From NCBI GenBank assembly GCA_001596155.1, contig CP014771.1, forward strand, positions 1,302,001 to 1,366,000: a DNA stretch of 64,000 nt. Reading direction: 5' to 3'. Below, piece after piece: positions 58,099-64,000 of the stretch. A program made the position numbers and the translations under genes. Within the stretch, counting starts at the first letter, position 1, and every line of letters begins with the position of its first letter. This stretch comes from Hymenobacter psoromatis. GTDB taxonomy: Bacteria > Bacteroidota > Bacteroidia > Cytophagales > Hymenobacteraceae. The notes under the pieces were generated by a model. The model was not told the origin of the DNA. It saw only the letters and a program-made list of their open reading frames with translations, and did not search any database.

Positions 58099-59769
58099 AT
58101 GAAGTCGCTTCGCTTTCCGCACCCGCTGGTGCTGCTGACCCTGTTTATCATCCTGGCCGCGGGCCTGAGCTACGTGCTGCCGGCCGGGCAGTTTGACCGC
58201 CGCCTCAACGCCGCTACCGGGCGCGAGGTGGTGGTGCCCAACTCGTATCACCGGGTGCCGCCTACCCCCGTGGGGCCGCTCGAAGTGGCCGTGGCCGTGC
58301 CCAAGGGCCTGGCGGCGGCGGGCGCGGTGGTGTTCATGATTTTTCTGGCCGGCGGGGCCTTCACGGTGGTGGACCAAACGGGCGCGCTGCGCTTCGGCGT
58401 GGACTGGCTGCTGCGCCACGCCCACGGCCGCGAGGTGGCCGTGATTCCGGTGGTGGGCCTGCTGTTTGCCACAATGGGCGCGCTCGAAAACATGGGCGAG
58501 GAGATTATTGCGCTCGTGCCGGTGCTGCTGGTGCTGATGCGGCGGCTCGGCTACCCGGCCCTCACGGCGGTGGCGGCCAGCCTGGGTATGGCGCTGGTGG
58601 GCGCGGCCTTCAGCCCGATAAACCCGTTTCAGGTGGGCATCGCGCAGCAGTTGGCGCAACTGCCGCTGCTGTCGGCGGCGGGCTACCGGCTGGTATTTCT
58701 GGTGGTAGCGCTGGGCATCTGGCTGGCGGGCACCCTGCGCCACGCCGTGCGCTACCGCGTGGCCCCTGACACGGGCCTTGCGACCGCCGACATGGGCCTT
58801 GGGATTGCTGACGCGGAGCTTGGGAACGCTGACGCAAGGCTTGGGAACGTTGACACAAGGCTTACCCCCGCCGACCCGACCCTTACTCCCGCTGACCCGA
58901 CCCTTGCCCCCGCCGACCCGACCCTTGCCCGCGCCGACACGACCCTTATCCCCGCCGACACGACCCTTACCTCCGCCGACACGACCCTTACCCCCGCCGA
59001 CCCGACCCTTACCCGCGCCGACACGACCCTTACCCGCGCCGACACGACCCTTACCCCCGCTGACCCGACTCTTACTCCCGCTGACCCGACCCTTACCCCC
59101 GCCGACCCGACCCTTGGGAACGCTGACGCGGGGCGGCACGGCCTGGTGCTGCTGCTGTTGCTGGTGGCGTTCAGCGTGTTTGCCTACGGGGTGGTGCGCC
59201 TGGGCTGGGATTTTGACCAGATGTCGGCTTTGTTCTTTATCCTGGGGGTAGGGGCCGGGCTGGTGGGCGGGCTGGGTTTCACGGGCACGGCCGAAGGCTT
59301 CGTGATGGGCTTCCGCGACATCGCGTTTTCGGCCATTCTGGTGGGGTTCGCACGGGCCATTTTCGTGGTGCTGGAGCAGGGGCACATCGTGGACACCATC
59401 GTGCGGGGCCTGGCCGCGCCGCTGGCGCACCTGCCGGTGGCGGCGGCCGCCCTGGGCATGATGGGCGCGCAAGTGGCCCTGCACCTGCCCGTGCCCAGCG
59501 TGAGCGGCCAGGCCGTGCTCACCATGCCGCTGCTGGTGCCGCTCTCCGACCTCATCGGCCTGCCCCGGCAGGTAACGGTGCTGGCCTACCAATACGGCGC
59601 GGGCCTCACCGACCTGCTCACGCCCACCAACGGCGCGCTCATGGCCATGCTGGCCGCCACCGGCGTGCGCTATGACCAGTGGCTGCGCTTTGCCGGCCCG
59701 CTCTACGGCCTGCTGCTGGCGCTGGGCGCGGCGAGCGTGCTGCTGGGCATCTGGCTGAAGCTGGCGTAG
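58099..59769 (+). CDS. YfcC-family transporter with a repeat-expanded loop
   Basis: 556 residues from ATG 58099. LVLLTLFIILAAGLSYVLPAGQFDR, ENMGEEIIALVPVLLVLMRRLGYP, SPINPFQVGIAQ and C-terminal QYGAGLTDLLTPTNGALMAMLAATGV match YfcC/DcuC-like (UIT-type) transporters, presumed to carry amino or dicarboxylic acids. Between helices at about residue 221 and 347 lies an insertion of 18 heptads of the form x-P-A-D-x-T-L, encoded by a 21-bp tandem repeat. The family normally has a short loop there. The repeat uses CTT for Leu, whereas the rest uses CTG. Confidence 0.85.
   Translation: MKSLRFPHPLVLLTLFIILAAGLSYVLPAGQFDRRLNAATGREVVVPNSYHRVPPTPVGPLEVAVAVPKGLAAAGAVVFMIFLAGGAFTVVDQTGALRFGVDWLLRHAHGREVAVIPVVGLLFATMGALENMGEEIIALVPVLLVLMRRLGYPALTAVAASLGMALVGAAFSPINPFQVGIAQQLAQLPLLSAAGYRLVFLVVALGIWLAGTLRHAVRYRVAPDTGLATADMGLGIADAELGNADARLGNVDTRLTPADPTLTPADPTLAPADPTLARADTTLIPADTTLTSADTTLTPADPTLTRADTTLTRADTTLTPADPTLTPADPTLTPADPTLGNADAGRHGLVLLLLLVAFSVFAYGVVRLGWDFDQMSALFFILGVGAGLVGGLGFTGTAEGFVMGFRDIAFSAILVGFARAIFVVLEQGHIVDTIVRGLAAPLAHLPVAAAALGMMGAQVALHLPVPSVSGQAVLTMPLLVPLSDLIGLPRQVTVLAYQYGAGLTDLLTPTNGALMAMLAATGVRYDQWLRFAGPLYGLLLALGAASVLLGIWLKLA
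58759..59136 (+). repeat. 21-bp tandem array (18 units) inside the YfcC-type transporter gene
   Basis: Unit ACCCCCGCCGACCCGACCCT plus T, 18 copies in a row without any indel, graded from degenerate units at both ends (GGGAACGCTGACGCAAGG type) to near-identical units in the middle. Translation gives the heptad (T/A/I)-(P/R/S)-A-D-(P/T)-T-L. Confidence 0.95.
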
Positions 59770-59781
59770 GCGTTAGAACAA

Positions 59782-59926
59782 TTCCCAAGTTGGTGTACGG
59801 GGCGGGCTGCCGGGGTTGAGTCGGCTGTCCGCTTGTCGTTCGCGCCGCTCGTTCTTCCGAAGAGCGGACAGCTGATTCAACCCCGGCAGCCCGCACCAGC
59901 CAAGCGGTACGCCGACTTGGGAACCG
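59782..59926. repeat. two-shell inverted repeat G
   Basis: Outer shell TTCCCAAGTTGG (59782) and CGACTTGGGAA (to 59926). Inner palindrome CGGGCTGCCGGGGTTGA (59802) and TCAACCCCGGCAGCCCG (to 59893) with core GGCTGTCCGCTTGTCG and CGAGCGGACAGC-like sequence, homologous to repeat F in opposite orientation. Confidence 0.8.
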
Positions 59927-59937
59927 CTCTAAAATGT

Positions 59938-60027
59938 GCGGTAAGCTTTAGCTTGCCGTTCCAATCAACTTCTTCTCATCTTGCCATTTCAATTGACTTC
60001 TTCTCAACGGCAAGCTAAAGCTTACCC
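59938..60027. repeat. inverted repeat H with internal direct repeat
   Basis: Arms GGTAAGCTTTAGCTTGCCGT and ACGGCAAGCTAAAGCTTACC. The loop contains two similar direct copies, TCAACTTCTTCTCA and TTGACTTCTTCTCA. A fragment of the same arm (GTAAGCTTTAGCTCGCC) is left at 39489. It ends just before the first YfiT-like gene. Confidence 0.8.
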
Positions 60028-60034
60028 TACCCCT

Positions 60035-60583
60035 ATGCCCGAACCCGACGACCACCTGCGCTACCCCATTGGCCGGCCCGCGCTGCCCACTACCCCCCTC
60101 ACGCCCGCCGAGCGCGCGGCCTACTTGCAGCAACTGGCCGAGCTGCCGGCCCAGCTCACGGCCGCCGCCCGGCAAGTCGGCGGCGAGCGCCTGCAACTCC
60201 CCTACCGCCCCGGCGGCTGGACCGGCCGCCAGGTGATTCACCACGTCGCCGACTCGCATATCAACGCCTACGTGCGCTTTCGCCTGGCATTGACGGAAGA
60301 CAACCCCACCATCTGCCCCTACGACGAGGCGGCCTGGGCCAAGCTGCCCGACGTGGCCGCCACGCCCATTACCGTGTCGCTCAGCCTACTGGGGAGCCTG
60401 CACAGCCGCTGGCTAACCCTGCTGCACCACCTCGATGAGGCGCAGTGGCAGCGCACGTTTTACCACCCCGGCAACCAGAAAACGTCCACGCTGGAACAAA
60501 CGCTGGTGCTCTACGCCTGGCACGGCCGCCACCATTTGGCGCACCTCAACTTATTGGCCGCGCAGGCGGCTGCTGGCGCATGA
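60035..60583 (+). CDS. YfiT/DinB-family putative metal-dependent hydrolase (paralogue 1)
   Basis: 182 residues from ATG 60035; the frame upstream is repeat H and is excluded. The fold is a four-helix DinB/YfiT bundle with the metal ligands in RQVIHHVADSHINAY (His) and YAWHGRHHLAHLNLL (two His). The N-terminus RYPIGRPALP and PYRPGGWTGRQV are typical for YfiT, annotated as bacillithiol transferase or metal-dependent hydrolase. It overlaps the next gene by ATGA and is its paralogue. Confidence 0.85.
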   Translation: MPEPDDHLRYPIGRPALPTTPLTPAERAAYLQQLAELPAQLTAAARQVGGERLQLPYRPGGWTGRQVIHHVADSHINAYVRFRLALTEDNPTICPYDEAAWAKLPDVAATPITVSLSLLGSLHSRWLTLLHHLDEAQWQRTFYHPGNQKTSTLEQTLVLYAWHGRHHLAHLNLLAAQAAAGA

Positions 60584-61113
60584 CCACTATCCCTCCCGAC
60601 GACCCGCTGCGCTTTCCGATTGGGCGGCCCGTGCTGCCCCCTACCCCCCTCTCGCCCGCCGGGCGGGCACCCTACCTCCAACAATTGGCCGAGCTGCCGG
60701 CCCGGCTAGCCGCCGCCGCCCAGGCCGCCGGGCCGCGCCTGGAGCAGCCCTACCGCCCCGGTGGCTGGACGGGCCGCCAGGTGATTCATCACCTGGCCGA
60801 TACGCACCTCAACCTGTATTCCCGCTTCCGGCTGGCCCTCACGGAGGATAACCCAACCGTGCGGCCGTTTGACGAAGCGGCCTGGGCCGAGCTGCCCGAC
60901 GTGGCCAGCACGCCCATCGAAGTATCGCTGAGCTTGCTGGAAAGCCTGCACGCGCGCTGGGTAAGCCTGCTCCAGCAACTCACCCCCGACCAGTGGCAGC
61001 GCACTTTTTATCACCCGCGCTACGACACTACCTCCACCCTCGACCAGGCGCTGGTGCAGTATGCCTGGCACGGCCAGCACCACCTGGCGCATTTGTTAAT
61101 GATTAATGACTAA
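60580..61113 (+). CDS. YfiT/DinB-family putative metal-dependent hydrolase (paralogue 2)
   Basis: 177 residues; ATG 60580 overlaps the preceding stop by four bases. Same motifs as paralogue 1: RFPIGRPVLP, PYRPGGWTGRQVIHHLADTHLN, ALTEDNPTVRPFDEAAWAELPDV and YAWHGQHHLAHL. The proteins align along their full length, so this is a tandem duplication. The last residues (LLMIND) are encoded by palindromic repeat DNA, and the stop codon TAA lies within the target duplication of element D copy 2 (61107-61113). Confidence 0.85.
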   Translation: MTTIPPDDPLRFPIGRPVLPPTPLSPAGRAPYLQQLAELPARLAAAAQAAGPRLEQPYRPGGWTGRQVIHHLADTHLNLYSRFRLALTEDNPTVRPFDEAAWAELPDVASTPIEVSLSLLESLHARWVSLLQQLTPDQWQRTFYHPRYDTTSTLDQALVQYAWHGQHHLAHLLMIND

Positions 61114-61328
61114 CTGCTGTTCCGCACTACCCTATTCGAGATGGCAAGGGGGAGTAGCGCGAACGTTGTAGTTCGCGTCCCCGCGCCGTTAGAATGGTTT
61201 TAACGGCGCGGGGACGCGAACTACAACGTTCGCGCTACTCCCCCTTGCGTAACAGCAGTGACTAATGAGTGAGTTGGCGCTACCCGATTCTGCCAACTCA
61301 CTTATTAGTCACTCGTCATTAATCATTA
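61095..61328. repeat. palindrome interrupted by element D copy 2
   Basis: Removing element D and one target duplication leaves AATGATTAATGACTAATGAG ... GTGAGTTGGC on the left, pairing with GCCAACTCACTTATTAGTCA ... TTAATCATT on the right (61298-61328). The element thus landed in one arm of an existing hairpin between the YfiT gene and the TPR lipoprotein gene. Confidence 0.7.
61114..61258 (-). mobile_element. 145-bp palindromic element D, copy 2, with 7-bp target duplication
   Basis: The same element as 30518-30662 in the opposite orientation: same length, same terminal repeats (one mismatch) and the same asymmetric tail, here on the left (GCACTACCCTATTCGAGATG). Only the ten-base loop differs. 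It is flanked by the direct repeat TGACTAA (61107-61113 and 61259-61265), a 7-bp target duplication that contains the stop codon of the upstream gene. Confidence 0.9.
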
Positions 61329-62180
61329 CTTCCTCCCTCCCCGCACCATGCTGTTGCTTTTGCCGTAGCGGCGCAGGCTTTTTTCGGCTTCGGGGTTTAG
61401 CTTGGCGGCTTTGGTCAGGTCTTGGCGGGCCTCTTTCACGTGGTCGAAGCTGGAATAGCTGATGCCGCGATATTCCAGCGCGTCGGCGTAGAGCGAGTCG
61501 ATGGCCAGGGCGCGGGTGAAGTCCGACACGGCCGCTTTGTATTGGTACATCTGCATCTTGGCCACGCCCCGGCCGAAGAAAGCTTCCTTGTCATCGGGCC
61601 GGAATTTTACGGCCCCGCTGAAGTCGTTGGACGCCGCTTTGTACTCGCGCAGCATCAGCTCGTTCACGCCCTTATTATAGTACACGTCGGGGTTGCCGCG
61701 CATGGTGCGCAGGGCGGCCACGTAGTCGAGCTTGGCGTCTTTGTAGTTTTTGAGATTAGAATACGCCTTGGCGCGCTCCAGGTGGGCGCGGGCGTCTTTG
61801 GGCTTGGTCTTGAGTACCAGGTTGGCGCGGGCCAGCTGGTATCGATAATCGGCGGCGCTCATTTTGCGGGCGGCGGCGCGCTCGGCGGTGGCGGCGGCGG
61901 CCGAAAGCGCCGTGGGGTCGGCCGTGGCGATGGCCGCTTCGGCCGAGGGCGCGTCCAGGGCTTCGACCGAAGCGGGGGGGGTAGGGGCGGCCGTGCCATC
62001 GGGGGCGGGCAGGGCCGCCGGGTCGGGAGTGGCGACGGACGCCGTGGTGGGGGCGCTGCGCTGCACGTTGGCCGACGAGCCGGCGCTGGGCCGGTCGGTT
62101 TCGGTGGTGGTGGCGCAGCTGCTGGCCAGCAGCAGCAGGGCAAAAGCGGCAGGGTAGGAAAGGGTAGAAACCAGTTTCAT
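61326..62180 (-). CDS. TPR-repeat lipoprotein
   Basis: 284 residues from ATG 62180 (MKLVSTLSYPAAFALLLLASSC), with lipobox LASSC giving lipidated Cys22. An Ala/Pro/Thr-rich linker follows to about 90, then four or five tetratricopeptide repeats (YNKGVNELMLREYKAASNDF, FFGRGVAKMQMYQYKAAVSDF, EYRGISYSSFDHVKEARQDL) at about 125-275. TPR lipoproteins act as periplasmic scaffolds; no partner is identified. The C-terminus ends just inside palindrome 61095-61328. Confidence 0.85.
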   Translation of the reverse strand: MKLVSTLSYPAAFALLLLASSCATTTETDRPSAGSSANVQRSAPTTASVATPDPAALPAPDGTAAPTPPASVEALDAPSAEAAIATADPTALSAAAATAERAAARKMSAADYRYQLARANLVLKTKPKDARAHLERAKAYSNLKNYKDAKLDYVAALRTMRGNPDVYYNKGVNELMLREYKAASNDFSGAVKFRPDDKEAFFGRGVAKMQMYQYKAAVSDFTRALAIDSLYADALEYRGISYSSFDHVKEARQDLTKAAKLNPEAEKSLRRYGKSNSMVRGGRK

Positions 62181-62323
62181 CGGACGGAGATAAATAGGAG
62201 CTAACTCGGCTGGCAAAAACAGTGCCCGCCGGGCTCTCTACGAAAAACCCGGCGTTGGGTAACACCCCACGCGCCATTTCCGGCCCCCTACCCCCCGCCG
62301 AACCGCCAGCCCGGCAGCGGGGT

Positions 62324-62332
62324 TATCTTTGC
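62324..62332 (+). promoter_or_regulatory. putative -7 box of lpdA (TATCTTTGC)
   Basis: TATCTTTGC matches the Bacteroidota -7 consensus exactly and lies 60 bases before ATG 62392, giving a leader of about 55 nt, longer than for most genes in this window. Confidence 0.6.
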
Positions 62333-62391
62333 CGACCCCGGCCCGCCCGGTGGTTTTTTCCTTAGTTTAATCCTCCGTACAAGTTAACCTC

Positions 62392-63786
62392 ATGGCATTG
62401 CAATTTGACCTGGTAGTAATTGGCTCCGGCCCCGGTGGGTACGTAGCCGCCATTCGCGCCGCGCAGCTCGGGCTGAAAGTGGGCGTGGTGGAGCGCGAAA
62501 GCCTCGGCGGCATTTGCCTCAACTGGGGCTGCATCCCCACCAAAGCGCTGCTCAAAACCGCCCAGGTATATGAGTATCTCCAGCACGCCCAGGACTATGG
62601 CCTCACGGTGAAAGAGGCGGGCTTCGACTTCGAGGCCGTTATCAAACGCAGCCGGGGCGTGGCCGATGGCATGAGCAAGGGCATCAACTTCCTGTTCAAG
62701 AAGAATAAGATTGAAACCGTGATGGGCACCGGCAAGCTGCTGGCCCCCGGCAAAGTGGAGGTCACGAAGGCCGACGGCACCACCGAAACCGTGGAGGCCA
62801 AGAGCATCATCCTGGCCACCGGCGCGCGCGCGCGCCAGCTGCCCAACCTGCCCATCGACGACAAGAAAATCATCGGCTACCGCAAGGCCATGACCCCCGA
62901 CAGCCTGCCCAAGAGGATGGTTATCGTGGGCTCCGGGGCCATCGGCGTCGAGTTTGCCTATTTCTACCGCGCGATGGGCACCGAAGTGACCGTCGTGGAG
63001 TACCTGCCGCGCATCGTGCCGGTGGAGGACGAGGAGGTGTCGCGCCAGATGGAGAAATCCTACAAGAAACTGGGCATCAACATCCTCACCAACGCCGAAG
63101 TAACCAAAGTCGATACCAGCGGCGCGGGCTGCAACGTGTTCGTCAAAACGGCCAAGGGCGAGCAGCAAATTGCCTGCGACGTGGTGCTGAGCGCCGTGGG
63201 CGTGCAAACCAACCTCGAAAACCTGGGCCTTGAAGAGCTGGGCATCAAGACCGAAAAAGGTCGCATTTTAGTAGATAATTTTTACCAGACCAACGTGCCC
63301 GGCATCTTCGCCATCGGCGATATTATTCCCGGCCCCGCGCTGGCCCACGTCGCCTCGGCCGAGGGCATTATTTGCGTGGAGAAAATCACGGGCCACAACC
63401 CCGAGCCGCTCAACTACCAGAACATCCCCGGCTGCACCTACGCCCAGCCCGAAATCGCCAGCGTCGGCTACACCGAGGCCGAGGCCAGGGCCAAGGGCTA
63501 CGACATTCGGGTGGGTAAATTCCCGTTCTCGGCCTCCGGCAAAGCCGCCGCGGCCGGCGTGAAAGACGGCTTCGTAAAAGTCATCTTCGACAAGAAATAC
63601 GGCGAGTGGCTCGGCGCCCACATGATTGGGGCCAACGTGACCGAGATGATTGCCGAAGTGGTAGTAGCCCGCAAGCTCGAAACCACCGGCCACGAAATTA
63701 TCAAGTCGGTGCACCCCCACCCCACCATGAGCGAGGCCATTATGGAGGCCGCCGCCGCCGCTTACGACGAGGTGATTCATTTGTAA
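62392..63786 (+). CDS. lpdA: dihydrolipoyl dehydrogenase
   Basis: FAD-dependent E3 component that reoxidises dihydrolipoamide of 2-oxoacid dehydrogenase complexes with NAD+. 464 residues, standard length: FAD loop VIGSGPGGYVAAIRAAQLG, redox disulfide GGICLNWGCIPTKALLK, NAD loop IVGSGAIGVEFAYFYRAMG, GDIIPGPALAHVASAEG, and a C-terminal HPHPTMSEAIMEAA with the catalytic His-Glu pair. It stands alone here, with no E1 or E2 genes nearby, and is followed by family-B repeat 63827-63936. Confidence 0.97.
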   Translation: MALQFDLVVIGSGPGGYVAAIRAAQLGLKVGVVERESLGGICLNWGCIPTKALLKTAQVYEYLQHAQDYGLTVKEAGFDFEAVIKRSRGVADGMSKGINFLFKKNKIETVMGTGKLLAPGKVEVTKADGTTETVEAKSIILATGARARQLPNLPIDDKKIIGYRKAMTPDSLPKRMVIVGSGAIGVEFAYFYRAMGTEVTVVEYLPRIVPVEDEEVSRQMEKSYKKLGINILTNAEVTKVDTSGAGCNVFVKTAKGEQQIACDVVLSAVGVQTNLENLGLEELGIKTEKGRILVDNFYQTNVPGIFAIGDIIPGPALAHVASAEGIICVEKITGHNPEPLNYQNIPGCTYAQPEIASVGYTEAEARAKGYDIRVGKFPFSASGKAAAAGVKDGFVKVIFDKKYGEWLGAHMIGANVTEMIAEVVVARKLETTGHEIIKSVHPHPTMSEAIMEAAAAAYDEVIHL

Positions 63787-63826
63787 ACAAACTGTTATTT
63801 GCTGCATTCATCAGGAGAGCAATTGT

Positions 63827-63936
63827 AAAAAAGAACGTCATTCCGAGCTTGCCGAGGAATCTCGCTCGCCTCGTGGAACGACACCCGAACGATGCGGGCG
63901 AGATTCCTCGGCAAGCTCGGAATGACGTTCTTTTTT
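63827..63936. repeat. palindromic repeat family B, copy 5
   Basis: AAAAAGAACGTCATTCCGAG and CTCGGAATGACGTTCTTTTT are the arms, with CTTGCCGAGGAATCTCGC and GCGAGATTCCTCGGCAAG inside. It directly follows lpdA and ends with a T-run, so it may work as its terminator. The remaining bases to 64000 are AT-rich and show nothing I can support. Confidence 0.85.
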
Positions 63937-64000
63937 GCGCCTTACTCCACAAAGAATATATTTCTTTTCAATTTCTTATAACAATACCTAACAAAAAAGG

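Noticed and set aside
58759..59136. CRISPR-like or non-coding satellite
   Set aside because: No spacers, period 21 keeps the frame, and flanking membrane segments are intact on both sides.
57847..59592. 581-codon open frame antisense to the YfcC-type transporter
   Set aside because: It is open only because the 21-bp array has no stop on either strand and the DNA is GC-rich. It has no recognisable domain, and the sense strand encodes an ordinary transporter.
63740..63952. 70-codon minus-strand frame after lpdA
   Set aside because: The translation comes from palindromic repeat family B; such frames recur wherever the repeat occurs.

Overview
The window looks like chromosomal DNA of a high-GC member of the Bacteroidota, most probably Hymenobacter or a close relative in Hymenobacteraceae. 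The evidence is the GC-rich codon use, the fabH-efp-accB-accC order, a type IX secretion (T9SS) C-terminal domain, a SusC-type N-terminal extension on the TonB receptor, TIGR03643 and YfiT-type small proteins, LytS/LytTR signalling pairs, and promoter boxes of the Bacteroidota type (TAnnTTTG) instead of clear Shine-Dalgarno sites. No rRNA, tRNA or CRISPR array was seen.

Layout. 0-3.8 kb: fatty-acid initiation and carboxylation (fabH, efp, accB, accC). 3.8-5.7 kb: a lower-GC islet with a small membrane protein, a Uma2 protein, an antitoxin/PIN-toxin pair and a lipoprotein. 5.9-7.8 kb: ffh and a heptad-repeat coiled-coil protein. 7.9-24.8 kb: a surface glycan locus with a complete CMP-pseudaminic acid route (pseB, pseC, pseF, a fused pseG-pseH, pseI) plus tailoring enzymes, two glycosyltransferases, a NodB-type deacetylase and a flippase. 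One T9SS cargo gene lies antiparallel inside it. 25-28.5 kb: TIGR03643, an amino-acid permease, an HD hydrolase and a NADAR-domain remnant. 28.5-34.7 kb: menE-like ligase, a DUF481-like protein, and a minus-strand operon with two TlpA-like thioredoxins. 34.8-42.2 kb: a run of membrane proteins leading into a LytS/LytTR pair, a Uma2 gene, and a second LytS/LytTR pair on the other strand. 42.3-46.8 kb: a secreted protein, an acyltransferase-3 and a TonB receptor. 47.3-57.1 kb: an unassigned biosynthetic neighbourhood (adenylate-forming enzyme, BtaA/DUF3419, APH-like kinase, GNAT-like protein, dikinase with rifampin-phosphotransferase layout, UbiA-like protein, decayed MMPL exporter). 57.1-64 kb: zinc-ribbon protein, YfcC-type transporter with a long repeat insert, two tandem YfiT paralogues, a TPR lipoprotein and lpdA.

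The most striking feature is not a gene. A large share of the wider intergenic gaps carry palindromic repeats of several families (A-J below). One family (D) is a 145-bp element with 7-bp target-site duplications at both copies, so it is mobile or recently was. Another (A) sits in frame inside a response regulator. In addition, the octamer CCTACCCC/GGGGTAGG occurs far more often than composition predicts, in genes and gaps on both strands. No single locus is clearly a new defence or mobile system. The best candidates for undescribed biology are the D element, the iterated octamer, the 47-57 kb cluster and the repeat-expanded loop of the YfcC-type transporter.
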